From: an uncultured Gammaproteobacteria bacterium | Lineage (GTDB): Bacteria; Pseudomonadota; Gammaproteobacteria; Poriferisulfidales; GCA-002705445 | Reading direction: 5' to 3' | DNA: 39,125 nucleotides | Assembly: GCA_913042035.1 (NCBI GenBank) | Contig: CAJWIN010000005.1 | Coordinates: 1-39,125 of the forward strand | Shown: in pieces, positions 1 to 8,734 of the stretch | Layout of the letters: each line of letters opens with the position of its first letter | How positions within the stretch are numbered: the first letter of the stretch is position 1 | Position numbers and translations under genes: made by a program | The notes under the pieces: generated by a model | What the model was told of the DNA's origin: nothing | The model's database searches: none | What the model saw: the letters and a program-made list of their open reading frames with translations, nothing else

Positions 1-54
1 CCCCCGACATCCTGCTCCCAAAGCAGGCGCGCTACCAGACTGCGCTATACCCCG
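1..54 (-). tRNA. tRNA-Pro (anticodon TGG), 3' end cut by window edge
   Basis: The reverse complement begins CGGGGTATAGCGCAGTCTGG, a normal acceptor and D-arm start with the GGTAGCGC D-loop motif. The anticodon stem CCTGC/GCAGG encloses the loop TTTGGGA, giving anticodon TGG and therefore proline (reads CCN). After the variable loop ATGTC the T-stem starts GGGGG and the window ends, so the T-loop and 3' acceptor strand are missing. It is divergent from the cyclophilin gene and has a clear -10 box upstream. Confidence 0.93.
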
Positions 55-65
55 ATTACCTGTAC

Positions 66-71
66 ATTATA
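66..71 (-). promoter_or_regulatory. -10 box of the tRNA-Pro promoter
   Basis: On the minus strand this reads TATAAT, a perfect sigma-70 -10 hexamer, 11 bases before the first base of the mature tRNA. That is the expected distance for a short tRNA leader. I do not see a good -35 hexamer at 16-18 bases spacing. Confidence 0.6.
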
Positions 72-186
72 CGAGAAAAAAAGGAATAACTTCACTAATA
101 TATTAGTTAATCAACATGAAATTTTTCTAGATGAGTGGTATTCTAATCAAAAAAAATAGACATACAAGGATAAAAATTGTTTAAAC

Positions 187-762
187 ATGAAAAATATTAT
201 CAAATATCTAGCAGTGGTCTTATTAACCTTTATAAATATTGGAGTAAATGCAGAAATGACAGCAAATACGGTAATTTCGATAAAAACAACGTCAGGTGAT
301 ATAAAATTAGAGTTGTTTGACGACAAAGCACCCAAAACATCTGAAAATTTTAAAGAATATATTAAATCTGGTTATTACAATAAAATGATCTTCCACAGAG
401 TTATTAAAGACTTCATGATACAAGGGGGAGGTTTTAACTCAGACATGCAAGAGAAAGAAACTATGAAGCCTATTATGAACGAAGCAAATAACATGGTTAG
501 CAATGAAAGAGGAACAATTGCTATGGCTAGAACAAATGACCCGCATTCAGCAAGCGCACAATTTTTTATAAATCTAAAAGATAATGCTTTTTTAGATTTT
601 AAAAGTGAAACTGTTCAAGGTTGGGGGTACTGTGTATTTGGTAAAGTAATAGATGGCTTAGAAGTAATAGATAAAATTGCCACAGTAGATACTGGTAGCT
701 ATGGCCCCCATCAGGACGTCCCAAGAGACCCGATAATCATAAAAGAGATAATTATCGAATAA
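187..762 (+). CDS. Peptidyl-prolyl cis-trans isomerase, cyclophilin type, secreted
   Basis: This is a 191-residue cyclophilin that catalyses cis-trans isomerisation of X-Pro bonds. Residues 1-22 form a signal peptide (lysines, a hydrophobic core, then a VNA cleavage site), so the enzyme should act in the periplasm like PpiA. The cyclophilin domain follows from about residue 29. FHRV at 69-72 carries the catalytic Arg71, followed by MIQGG, then [18 protein letters not shown], and [12 protein letters not shown] near 146-157. The gene lies 2 bases before lpxH, the position that cytoplasmic ppiB holds in enterobacteria. The domain reads like PpiB with a leader added. An AGGA lies 16 bases upstream of the ATG, a long spacing, so the ribosome site is weak. 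Function is secure; which paralogue name applies is not. Confidence 0.93.
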   Translation: MKNIIKYLAVVLLTFINIGVNAEMTANTVISIKTTSGDIKLELFDDKAPKTSENFKEYIKSGYYNKMIFHRVIKDFMIQGGGFNSDMQEKETMKPIMNEANNMVSNERGTIAMARTNDPHSASAQFFINLKDNAFLDFKSETVQGWGYCVFGKVIDGLEVIDKIATVDTGSYGPHQDVPRDPIIIKEIIIE

Positions 763-764
763 AA

Positions 765-1484
765 ATGAATAATATTTATTTTATTTCAGATATACATCTA
801 GATCCTAATAACTCAGAAGTAACAGATAAATTTATAAATTTCATATTAGAAAAAAGTCCTGATATGAAAGAGTTATATATACTTGGAGATTTATTTGAGT
901 TTTGGATTGATGATAAATATGACATTGAGCAGAATAATATAATCATAAAAACTCTTAATAATATATCTAAAAAAGGAACTAAAGTATTTTTAACTCATGG
1001 TAATAGAGATTTCTTAATTGGGAGAAAATTTACAAAAATAACAAATATTGAAATTCTTCCAGAAAATTATATTCTATATTTGAACGATACTAGGATTTTA
1101 ATTACTCATGGTGATCTTTTATGTACAGATGACATTGACTATCAAAAATTCAGGAAATTTATTAGAAATAAATTAACACTCAAGATATTTAATTTATTGA
1201 ATAATAATATAAAAAATAAAGTAGCATCATACTTAAGAGGAAAAAGTAAAAAAATCACATCACAAAAACCTGATAATATTATGGATGTGAATTATAAAAC
1301 AGTTTTAAGTTTTTTTGAAAAGTTTAAAACGAATATAATCATACATGGACATACTCATAGAAAAAATATTCATGAAACTGAAAGTGGTGGTGAAAAATAT
1401 TTTCGATATGTTTTAGGTGACTGGCATAATGCTCCAAGCTACATCATATACAAAAATAATAAAATAGAGCTAATTGATATTTAG
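765..1484 (+). CDS. lpxH: UDP-2,3-diacylglucosamine pyrophosphatase LpxH
   Basis: The protein (239 aa) hydrolyses UDP-2,3-diacylglucosamine to lipid X and UMP, the fourth step of lipid A synthesis, as a peripheral enzyme on the inner face of the inner membrane. It has the full metallophosphoesterase ligand set: SDIH (Asp9, His11), GDLFEFW (Asp42), HGNRD (Asn80), THGD (His115) and HGHTH (His194, His196, His198). GDLFEFWIDD and the HGHTHR ending are typical of LpxH rather than of other calcineurin-like enzymes. Length matches the family (about 240). It starts 2 bases after the cyclophilin stop and is probably co-transcribed with it. Its presence indicates a lipid A-bearing outer membrane. It ends 8 bases from the convergent glycerate kinase, with no obvious terminator hairpin between them. 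Confidence 0.96.
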   Translation: MNNIYFISDIHLDPNNSEVTDKFINFILEKSPDMKELYILGDLFEFWIDDKYDIEQNNIIIKTLNNISKKGTKVFLTHGNRDFLIGRKFTKITNIEILPENYILYLNDTRILITHGDLLCTDDIDYQKFRKFIRNKLTLKIFNLLNNNIKNKVASYLRGKSKKITSQKPDNIMDVNYKTVLSFFEKFKTNIIIHGHTHRKNIHETESGGEKYFRYVLGDWHNAPSYIIYKNNKIELIDI

Positions 1485-1492
1485 AATTTTAG

Positions 1493-2713
1493 TTATTTTT
1501 TTATTGCTAGTATTAAATCCATTACATTCGTTCCAGTAGGTCCTGTTGTAATTAGTGACTTTGATTTTTCTAAATAATTACCAGAATCGGCATTTTTTAA
1601 GTATGTCTTATGATCTAAATTATATTTTCTACCTAAATTTATTGTATTTCCATCAACAAGACCTCCTGCGTCATTTGTTGGCCCGTCTGTTCCGTCAGTT
1701 CCTGCCGAAAGAAACAGTATATCTTTGTTTTGAATCTTTTCTGCCATCAGTAACGCTAATTGTTGATTCCTTCCACCTCTTCCAGGTTTTTCTGGGAGAT
1801 TTACTGAACTTTCTCCCCCCCAAATATGCAGACCTTTTTCACAACCATCTAAATATTCGGAAAAGTATTTTACTAAAGTATTGACGTCGCCTTCTATAAA
1901 ATTTTCATGTACAAATGTTTTATAGGTAAGTTTTTTTCCTTTGATTTCACAAGCTTTCTTAGCGTCATCAAGTTTTGCTATAACATGCGTTCTAATATTA
2001 GAAAAATTATAAATTTCTGGGCAATTTACTGGGTCAACTGAATTAAGTTTATCTATAATATCGTCTTCGTATTTTTCTAAACTAATTTTAGTATCATCAT
2101 ATGATAACGGGCCAGAAGCAATTATTTTTGGATCATCAAAAGGAACATCTGATATCGTTAAAACTGTGGTCTTTCTATTTTTTATAAAACTCGCTAATTT
2201 ACCACCTTTAATCTGTGAAAAATGTTTTCTAACAGCATTAATATCGTTAATATTGTATCCTCTAGATAAAAGAGCGTTAGTTAAGATCATTAAATCTTTT
2301 AAAGTAAAACCTTCAACCAATAGCTCGACAAGACTTGATCCACCTCCTGAAATTAAAAATAAAAATTCATCATGATCATCTTTTGAGTTAATAAAATTTA
2401 TTAGTTCAGTTCCACATTCTAGACTTGTTAAAGTTGGTGTTGGGTGATCCGACTCAAGGCAGATTACATTATCGTACTTTTTTAAATCTTCTTCTAAGTG
2501 ATCTCTTTTGGTAATTACTAAGCCTGACTTAATTTCAATATTTGAATGCTCAAGTGCTGCAACTGCCATTGAGCTTCCTGCCTTGCCAATAGAAACAAGA
2601 TTTAAATTACCAGATATTTTTTTATTATCCAGAAAGTTTTTTACTGCGTTATAACCTAAAACTCTATCAACGCCAGCCAAAAAAATTTCTTTTATGTTTT
2701 CTTTATCGTTCAT
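1493..2713 (-). CDS. Glycerate kinase, type 2 (MOFRL family)
   Basis: The protein has 406 residues from the chosen ATG. It phosphorylates D-glycerate with ATP in the cytoplasm; characterised type-2 (GckA/TtuD-like) enzymes give 2-phosphoglycerate. Visible motifs are SIGKAGSSMA near the N-terminus, SDHPTPT, SGGGSSL, the SDVPFDDP...IASGP segment, and GGESSVNLP followed by GRGGRNQQLA. The C-terminal MOFRL-type segment is SAGTDGTDGPTNDAGG. The ORF-track start at 2740 is a TTG inside the upstream transpeptidase gene. The ATG at 2713, 8 bases after that gene's stop, is more likely because it begins just before the family's N-terminal helix. No strong ribosome site is visible for either. It is the last gene of the long minus-strand run and probably feeds glycerate into lower glycolysis. 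Confidence 0.93.
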   Translation of the reverse strand: MNDKENIKEIFLAGVDRVLGYNAVKNFLDNKKISGNLNLVSIGKAGSSMAVAALEHSNIEIKSGLVITKRDHLEEDLKKYDNVICLESDHPTPTLTSLECGTELINFINSKDDHDEFLFLISGGGSSLVELLVEGFTLKDLMILTNALLSRGYNINDINAVRKHFSQIKGGKLASFIKNRKTTVLTISDVPFDDPKIIASGPLSYDDTKISLEKYEDDIIDKLNSVDPVNCPEIYNFSNIRTHVIAKLDDAKKACEIKGKKLTYKTFVHENFIEGDVNTLVKYFSEYLDGCEKGLHIWGGESSVNLPEKPGRGGRNQQLALLMAEKIQNKDILFLSAGTDGTDGPTNDAGGLVDGNTINLGRKYNLDHKTYLKNADSGNYLEKSKSLITTGPTGTNVMDLILAIKK

Positions 2714-2720
2714 TATTTTT

Positions 2721-3254
2721 TTAGTTTGAGATATAAACAATAGAATTATTTATTTTTCTATTACAAAGATCAATAATATCACTATTAGACATTCTAATAC
2801 ATCCGTGTGAAGCTTTTTTACCTAACATTCCCTCTTCGTTTGTGCCATGAATGTAAATATACCTAGAATAACTATCAACATTCTCTCCTTTATTTATCCC
2901 ATCTTCTAGTCCTGAAAGCCAAAGAATTCTAGTTGAGATAATATCCTCATTGCCTAAAATTGCATCTGAAATAACCTCTGTTAATCTTTCTGTTGGAACT
3001 CTATTTTCAAAAACTGTAAAAATCTCTTCATTTTCTCCAATATAATCTTTAATATAATGAGCTCCCAAGGGAGTTTTGTTGCTTCCTTCCTCCTGCCCCT
3101 CGCCAAATTTAGATGTAGACACTTTATAAATTTTAATTTTCTTATTATTCTTATATAAAATAAGTATTTGCTGAAATATATTAATTGTAATTAAATAAAT
3201 ATTATTTGTATTGGCATTAGCATACTTCGCGTATATCGACTCTAAATCTTTCAT
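2721..3254 (-). CDS. L,D-transpeptidase (YkuD domain), no signal peptide
   Basis: This is a 177-residue YkuD/ErfK-family protein. Members use a cysteine to make 3-3 peptidoglycan cross-links or attach proteins to peptidoglycan. The signature is complete: YIYIHGTNEEG followed by KKASHGCIRMSN, with the catalytic Cys in SHGCIRM. The segment TRILWLSGLEDG places it with the short gammaproteobacterial YkuD proteins known from Pseudomonas, which also lack an obvious leader. There is no signal peptide and no LysM or peptidoglycan-binding domain. The N-terminus instead begins with a charged helix and goes straight into the beta-rich domain. It lies 35 bases downstream of purF and just before glycerate kinase. 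The domain call is firm; location and substrate are not. Confidence 0.9.
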   Translation of the reverse strand: MKDLESIYAKYANANTNNIYLITINIFQQILILYKNNKKIKIYKVSTSKFGEGQEEGSNKTPLGAHYIKDYIGENEEIFTVFENRVPTERLTEVISDAILGNEDIISTRILWLSGLEDGINKGENVDSYSRYIYIHGTNEEGMLGKKASHGCIRMSNSDIIDLCNRKINNSIVYISN

Positions 3255-3289
3255 TTTTTACATTTTTGATATGCTATTTAAATAACTAA

Positions 3290-4741
3290 TTAAGTTGAAT
3301 GTCTTTTCTTTTCCAAGTCCTGGAAATACTTATCACCAACATCTGTTAAATATTCTCCGGTAAAGACTGATGTCTCAAATTTTTTTATGTCTTTATTTCC
3401 AGCTTTGACCGCGTAAACTAAATCTTCGAGATCTTGATAAATAAGCTTATCTGCTCCTATTTCATCACAAACTTCGTTTGTATTTTTTCCATTAGCTATT
3501 AAATCTTTTTTATTTGGCATATCAATACCATAGATGTTTGGGAATCTTATTGGTGGTGAGGCTGATGCAAAATATACTTTTTTTGCTCCAGAGTCTCTTG
3601 CCATTTGAACTATTTCTTTTGATGTTGTTCCTCTAACTATTGAATCATCAACTAAAAGAACATTTTTATCCTTAAATTCTGATACCAAAGGATTTAATTT
3701 GTGTCGAACAGATTTTTTGCGGACAGCCTGTCCTTGCATGATGAAAGTTCTTCCTATGTACCTATTTTTTATTAAACCTTCTCTATAATTCTTATTTAAT
3801 CTTATTGCCATTTCTAATGCTGCTGTTCTACTTGTGTCTGGTATTGGAATAATTACATCTATATCATTATCTGCCCACTCTCTTAAAATTTTATTGGCTA
3901 ACTGTTTTCCCATTCTCATTCTTGCTTCTTGAACATTTATACCATCAATTATTGAATCTGGTCTTGAAAAATATACATACTCAAATATGCATGGGCTTAA
4001 ATCTAGTTTATTTGAGTATAGGGACTCATGAAGTTTTCCATTTGTATCTATAAAAATAGACTCTCCTGGCTCTAAGTCTCTAACTGTTTCATACCCTAGT
4101 AGATCCAAGGCCACACTTTCAGACGATACTAAATAACTAAAACCCGATGAGTTCTTTTTTTTACCTAAAATTAAAGGTCTAATTCCGTGAATGTCTCTAA
4201 AAGCAACTAAACCGTATCCAGCGATTAAGGCAACAACAGCATATGCTCCAGAGCATCTATTATGAACGCCGTTAATTGCTTTAAAGATATCATCAACCTT
4301 AAACGAAGATGAGTTTACATTAATTAGCTCATGAGCGAAGATGTTTAAAAGCACCTCTGTATCTGATTGCGTATGTATATGTCTTCTATCATTTATTGAT
4401 AGTTCTTCTCTAAGAGGCTCTGAATTATCTAGATTTCCATTATGAGCTAATGCGATTCCATATGGAGAATTTACATAAAAAGGTTGCGCCTCATCTGTTC
4501 CATGGCTTCCAGCAGTAGGATAACGAACATGCCCTATTCCTAAATTACCCTTGAGATCAAGCATATCATTAACATCGAAAACGTCATTAACAAGCCCTTT
4601 AGCTTTTTTTTGAAATAAGTTACTGTCATTGCATGTAGCTATTCCAGCTGAGTCCTGTCCACGATGTTGAAGGACTGTGAGCCCATCAAATAGACTTTGA
4701 TTAACAGATATATTGTCAACTATTCCAATGATTCCACACAT
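3290..4741 (-). CDS. purF: Amidophosphoribosyltransferase PurF
   Basis: The enzyme converts PRPP and glutamine to 5-phosphoribosylamine, the committed step of purine synthesis. I moved the start from the track's 4759 to the ATG at 4741, so the protein begins Met-Cys-Gly-Ile-Ile-Gly. Cys is the N-terminal nucleophile exposed after Met removal, so any extension would block it. The glutaminase domain shows LQHRGQDSAGIA, GIGHVRYPTAG and LAHNGNL. The phosphoribosyltransferase domain has the PRPP loop VLLVDDSIVRGTTS, then ASPPIRFPNIYGIDMP. It is 483 residues, close to the roughly 500 of the family. The start lies inside the 3' end of cvpA (26-base overlap), suggesting translational coupling; cvpA-purF is a classic pair. 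Confidence 0.97.
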   Translation of the reverse strand: MCGIIGIVDNISVNQSLFDGLTVLQHRGQDSAGIATCNDSNLFQKKAKGLVNDVFDVNDMLDLKGNLGIGHVRYPTAGSHGTDEAQPFYVNSPYGIALAHNGNLDNSEPLREELSINDRRHIHTQSDTEVLLNIFAHELINVNSSSFKVDDIFKAINGVHNRCSGAYAVVALIAGYGLVAFRDIHGIRPLILGKKKNSSGFSYLVSSESVALDLLGYETVRDLEPGESIFIDTNGKLHESLYSNKLDLSPCIFEYVYFSRPDSIIDGINVQEARMRMGKQLANKILREWADNDIDVIIPIPDTSRTAALEMAIRLNKNYREGLIKNRYIGRTFIMQGQAVRKKSVRHKLNPLVSEFKDKNVLLVDDSIVRGTTSKEIVQMARDSGAKKVYFASASPPIRFPNIYGIDMPNKKDLIANGKNTNEVCDEIGADKLIYQDLEDLVYAVKAGNKDIKKFETSVFTGEYLTDVGDKYFQDLEKKRHST

Positions 4742-5207
4742 AGGGCAATTGTACACCATATTGTAAAAAATAATCTAGAAACAATGAATTTTTATCTAAA
4801 TTAATAAGATAATCTATGTGATTGAAATTATTTAAAATTAATATTAATAAAAAAAGAATAAAAAGACCTTTGATCGAACCAATAAAGATGCCAAAAAATC
4901 TATTCAATAATGAATTTTGTGAAAAAAAAGAAAAACCAAAGAAAACTTTCATAATTAAGAAATTCAAGAATACAGAAACTAGATATATGAATATTAAACT
5001 AATTAGTTGATAAGATAAATTAGGGTAATAATTGTCACTTATATAAATAAATTTTGAAATAATTTTTATAGTGAAATCTATAAAAAAATAATAAAACATA
5101 AAAAAAAATAAAATAGTTATTAAAGACTTTGCTTCTTTTTTAAAGCCTTTAAAAAAACCCAGAACAGAGAAAATAAAAATTAAAAATATTATAAAAAAAT
5201 CTATCAT
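4716..5207 (-). CDS. cvpA: CvpA family membrane protein
   Basis: This 163-residue inner-membrane protein belongs to the colicin V production (CvpA) family, whose exact role is unsettled although linked to envelope integrity. The sequence shows an N-terminal hydrophobic segment (MIDFFIIFLIFIFSVLGFFKGFKKE, with the family's FFKGF turn) followed by three more membrane segments near residues 30-50, 63-90 and 106-126. The identification rests on the topology, the short length and the position directly upstream of and overlapping purF. The C-terminal tail is short and shares 26 bases with the purF start. Composition is extremely AT-rich, as expected for a membrane protein in this genome. Confidence 0.85.
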   Translation of the reverse strand: MIDFFIIFLIFIFSVLGFFKGFKKEAKSLITILFFFMFYYFFIDFTIKIISKFIYISDNYYPNLSYQLISLIFIYLVSVFLNFLIMKVFFGFSFFSQNSLLNRFFGIFIGSIKGLFILFLLILILNNFNHIDYLINLDKNSLFLDYFLQYGVQLPYVWNHWNS

Positions 5208-5226
5208 ATAATATATACTAAATAAA

Positions 5227-5745
5227 TCATTTATCTTTTAAAGCTGATTCAACTATATAAGAATTACTATACTTTTTATTTTTTATTAACTTGACATAAT
5301 TATTTTTAACTTCTTTAATAGAAAAAAAAGGCCCAATATTTACTGAATACAGTATTCTATTATCTTTATCGGATTTTAAAATAAAGGACTGGTGTTTTTT
5401 TTCTATCAAATCTTGCATTTGATTCTCAGCATTGACTTTTTTTAAGTATGAACCAATTTTTATCATCCATATTTTTTTTTCAGACTTATATTCTTTTGCT
5501 TTGTTCAAATTTTCTATGGAAACTATTTTTGTATCTAGACCCTTGCTAATTATTTCTATATTTTTATTTTTATTTAACTTTTCAACTTCATCAACGTATT
5601 TAAAAAAAATATCTTTTTGATCACTAATTTCTTTAAATTTGAGAACTTTTTGCCCAGACCCTTTAAATAATATTGGAGTGACTATAACTGCTAGCAAAAT
5701 TATTACTATTACACCTGTGATTCTATTTTTTAATCTTTCGTTCAT
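5227..5745 (-). CDS. dedD: SPOR-domain protein, DedD-like
   Basis: The protein (172 aa) has a short cytoplasmic N-terminus (MNERLKNRITG), one membrane span at about residues 12-28 (VIVIILLAVIVTPILF) and a lysine-rich linker. A C-terminal SPOR-like domain follows from about residue 90 (WMIKIGSYLKKVNAENQMQDL, later YSVNIGPFFSIKEV). SPOR domains bind glycan strands stripped of stem peptides at the septum, and DedD supports cell constriction. The order folC-dedD-cvpA-purF is the canonical gammaproteobacterial one, which supports the name more than sequence conservation does. It follows folC by 6 bases. Confidence 0.85.
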   Translation of the reverse strand: MNERLKNRITGVIVIILLAVIVTPILFKGSGQKVLKFKEISDQKDIFFKYVDEVEKLNKNKNIEIISKGLDTKIVSIENLNKAKEYKSEKKIWMIKIGSYLKKVNAENQMQDLIEKKHQSFILKSDKDNRILYSVNIGPFFSIKEVKNNYVKLIKNKKYSNSYIVESALKDK

Positions 5746-5751
5746 TATTTA

Positions 5752-7011
5752 TTATCCAGTCATGTTTATTACAGGGGCTACAGTATAGCTTGAGCCAAAT
5801 ACAACTATGATATCATTTTTATTTTCAATTTTACTTTTTGCACCATTATATGCGTCTTCTATATTATCATATACATTTGTATTCTCTGAAATGAAAAAAT
5901 TATTCTTTTTCAGTTCATTTACATTTAATGCTCTTTCATTATCACTGTTTGATATATGCCAACTTTTAAATTTTCTTTTTAGCATTGTTAAAATTTTATC
6001 TACATTTTTATCTTTTAAAATACCAAAAACTGCATGGAAATCTTTTTGAGGATAATATTTCTTTAAATTATCTAACAAATTTTGAATACTCTGTTCATTA
6101 TGTGCCATGTCAAGTATTGTTAAAGGAGATGTATTTAAAACTTGAAATCTTCCCAAAATAAAGGATTTTCTTAAGCCAGTATTTGTTTTTTCATAATCTA
6201 TAACTATTTTTTCACAACAATCTATCGCTTGTATTGCTGTTGCAGCATTATTAATCTGAATATTGCCAATTATTCCAGGATTTTCATATTCTATTTCAGA
6301 TTTTTTGGAATTAGAAAATAACCAGCTTTTTGAAGACTTAACTTTATATGAATACTCTTCATTTATAATATTTAAATATGACCCAATATCCTCTGATTTT
6401 TTTCTAATTGATTTGTGGGGATTATTATAACCTACTATTACATGTTTATTCCTACGCATAATTCCTGATTTTTCGTAAGCAATTTTTTCAGGGTCATCTC
6501 CTAAAATTGCAGTATGATCGAGGCCAATATTTGTTATTATTGAAATGTCTGGGTCAATTATGTTTACTGCATCAAGTCTTCCACCTAAACCAACTTCTAA
6601 AATAATAACATCAAGATTTTTTTTATTAAAAATTATAAAAGCGGCAAGTGTACTAAACTCAAAATAGGTGAGTGAAATTTCACCCCTTGCATCTTCAATA
6701 ATTTCAAACGCATCACAAATTTCTTTTGTTTTTACTGGAATTTTATTAATTTTTATTCTCTCATTAAACTCAATTAAATGAGGAGAAGTATATGAGCCAA
6801 CATTGTATTCATTTTCAACTAAAATAGATTCTAGTATTGTGACAGTAGATCCTTTGCCATTTGTTCCGGCTACAGTGAAAACTGTTGATTTTGTTTGCAA
6901 AACATTTAACCTAGCAGCAACCTTTTTTATTCTACTAAGATTAAAATCCATATTTGTAGAATGTAACTTACATTGCCACTCAATCCACTCATCTAGGGTA
7001 AAATTTTTCAA
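5752..7011 (-). CDS. folC: Bifunctional dihydrofolate synthase / folylpolyglutamate synthase FolC
   Basis: This Mur-ligase-family enzyme (419 aa) adds glutamate to dihydropteroate and then to folates, using ATP. The P-loop TVAGTNGKGSTV lies at about residues 43-54, SYTSPHLIEFNERI near 77-90, and LGGRLDAVNIIDPD carries the second conserved block. A later ILDMAHNEQS matches the C-domain LDGAHN motif. The start is a TTG at 7011. There is no ATG until residue 20, and the residues in between (FTLDEWIEWQCKLH) match the usual FolC N-terminus, so the TTG is needed. The gene follows accD by 14 bases in the conserved accD-folC-dedD order. Confidence 0.95.
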   Translation of the reverse strand: MKNFTLDEWIEWQCKLHSTNMDFNLSRIKKVAARLNVLQTKSTVFTVAGTNGKGSTVTILESILVENEYNVGSYTSPHLIEFNERIKINKIPVKTKEICDAFEIIEDARGEISLTYFEFSTLAAFIIFNKKNLDVIILEVGLGGRLDAVNIIDPDISIITNIGLDHTAILGDDPEKIAYEKSGIMRRNKHVIVGYNNPHKSIRKKSEDIGSYLNIINEEYSYKVKSSKSWLFSNSKKSEIEYENPGIIGNIQINNAATAIQAIDCCEKIVIDYEKTNTGLRKSFILGRFQVLNTSPLTILDMAHNEQSIQNLLDNLKKYYPQKDFHAVFGILKDKNVDKILTMLKRKFKSWHISNSDNERALNVNELKKNNFFISENTNVYDNIEDAYNGAKSKIENKNDIIVVFGSSYTVAPVINMTG

Positions 7012-7025
7012 TGCTAGTATCTAAA

Positions 7026-7910
7026 TTAATTTATTGATACATCTGCTTTCTTTGCAGGATTATTAACTAGTGTTTTAATTATGTTTGTAATTTCAACTTT
7101 CATATTTCTTCTATCAACTATCATGTCTATAGCTCCATGTTCAAGTAAAAATTCACTTCTTTGAAAACCTTCTGGTAATGTTTCTCTTACCGTTTGCTCT
7201 ATAACTCTTGGTCCAGCGAACCCGATAAGTGCTTTTGGTTCAGCTATATTTATATCTCCAAGCATTGCTAAACTGGCAGAAACACCGCCCATTGTAGGGT
7301 CAGTCAAGACAGAGATAAATGGTATTGAGTTTTTTCTCATATCCGAAATTGCACTAGATGTTTTGGACATCTGAAATAACGAAACTAACGATTCTTGCAT
7401 TCTTGCACCACCACTTGCAGAGAAGCAAATTAGGGGAATATTTTTTGAGATAGATTCTTTTGCAGCTCTAGTAAACTTTTCACCAACAACTGAGCCCATA
7501 GAGCCTCCCATGAATGAAAATTCAAATGCAGCAGCTATAACATCAATGCCGTTGATTTTGCCTTGAACAACTACTAAAGCATCTTTTTCATTTGTTTTAT
7601 TTTGAGCTTCAGAGATTCTATCTTTATATTTTTTACTATCTTTAAACTTTAAAAAATCTTTTGATGATAATTTAGTAAACAATTCTTCATTATTGTCGGG
7701 GTCAAGAAAAATATCTAGTCTATCTCTGGCACTTATTCTCATGTGATAACCGCAGTTGGAACAAACATATTTATTTTGAATAATATCTTCTCTATAAAGA
7801 ACAGTTTGGCAGCTAGGACATTTTTCCCATACTCCCTCTGGAATAACTTTTTTACCTTTGCTCTTATCAACTCTAATTCTAGAGGGCATCAATTTTTCAA
7901 ACCAACTCAT
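7026..7910 (-). CDS. accD: Acetyl-CoA carboxylase carboxyltransferase subunit beta AccD
   Basis: This is the 294-residue beta subunit of carboxyltransferase. With AccA it transfers CO2 from biotin to acetyl-CoA to make malonyl-CoA for fatty-acid synthesis. The N-terminal zinc ribbon has four cysteines at 31, 34, 50 and 53 (CPSC...CSNC). The crotonase-fold domain contains [36 protein letters not shown] and [11 protein letters not shown], all normal for AccD. Its start overlaps the trpA stop by 4 bases, so translational coupling is likely. accA is not in the window. Confidence 0.97.
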   Translation of the reverse strand: MSWFEKLMPSRIRVDKSKGKKVIPEGVWEKCPSCQTVLYREDIIQNKYVCSNCGYHMRISARDRLDIFLDPDNNEELFTKLSSKDFLKFKDSKKYKDRISEAQNKTNEKDALVVVQGKINGIDVIAAAFEFSFMGGSMGSVVGEKFTRAAKESISKNIPLICFSASGGARMQESLVSLFQMSKTSSAISDMRKNSIPFISVLTDPTMGGVSASLAMLGDINIAEPKALIGFAGPRVIEQTVRETLPEGFQRSEFLLEHGAIDMIVDRRNMKVEITNIIKTLVNNPAKKADVSIN

Positions 7911-8734
7911 ACCTCTTCTCCAGAAATTATGTTTTCGTCAAGCTTTAATCTTATCGGATTCATAAGTTGCATTATATCACTATTTGTCTTTATATTGTCT
8001 CCTTGCTCATTTTCGATAATATTTACAATTGCACTACCAATAACAATAGCGTCAGCTTGATTAGATAAAATTTTTGCAGTTTCAGCATCTTTAATACCAA
8101 AGCCTACTGCTAGAGGTAACTCTATTGTATTTTTTATAATTTTTAACTGTTCTTTAGTGCTATTGATATCTAAAGTCGATGCTCCAGTTACACCTTTCAA
8201 CGAAACATAGTATAAAAAACCGGATGCATAATTTGCTATTTTTTTTATTCTTTCGGTCTTTGTATTTGGTGCAATCAAAAATATACTCTCAAGATTATAT
8301 TTTTTAAAAATATTTACTACGTCTTCTGCCTCCTCGTGTGGAAGATCTACAACTAGTACAGCATCTACTCCTGATTCACTTGCAGACTTAGCAAATAAGT
8401 CATATCCCATTCTTTCAATTGGATTTAAATAACCCATTAAAACTATCGGAGTACCTTTATTATTTATTCTAAATTTTTTTACTAAATTAAAAATATCTGA
8501 ACACGAGGTTTTATGAATTAGTGCTCTCTCACATGCCCTTTGAATAGTTGGACCATCTGCCATCGGATCCGAAAAAGGCACACCAAGCTCAATTATGTCT
8601 GTCCCAGAATTTACAAGAGTGTTCATAATCTTTAAACTGTCATCTAAAGATGGATCTCCCGCAGTTATATATGAAATCAAACAGGTTTTTTCATTCTTTT
8701 TTAATTGATGAAATGTTTCGCTTATTCTACTCAA
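7907..8734 (-). CDS. trpA: Tryptophan synthase alpha subunit TrpA
   Basis: The alpha subunit (275 aa) cleaves indole-3-glycerol phosphate to indole and glyceraldehyde 3-phosphate, passing indole to TrpB through a tunnel. The catalytic residues are present: Glu49 in [12 protein letters not shown] and Asp60 in PMADGP. The phosphate-binding end is also clear (LAVGFGIKD, then [10 protein letters not shown]). It overlaps trpB by 4 bases upstream and accD by 4 bases downstream. The run trpF-trpB-trpA-accD is conserved in many gammaproteobacteria, where the earlier trp genes lie elsewhere, as must be the case here. Confidence 0.97.
   Translation of the reverse strand: MSRISETFHQLKKNEKTCLISYITAGDPSLDDSLKIMNTLVNSGTDIIELGVPFSDPMADGPTIQRACERALIHKTSCSDIFNLVKKFRINNKGTPIVLMGYLNPIERMGYDLFAKSASESGVDAVLVVDLPHEEAEDVVNIFKKYNLESIFLIAPNTKTERIKKIANYASGFLYYVSLKGVTGASTLDINSTKEQLKIIKNTIELPLAVGFGIKDAETAKILSNQADAIVIGSAIVNIIENEQGDNIKTNSDIMQLMNPIRLKLDENIISGEEV

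Noticed and set aside
4742-4759. Upstream purF start giving MVYNCP before MCGI
   Set aside because: PurF needs Cys directly after the initiator Met as its catalytic N-terminus.
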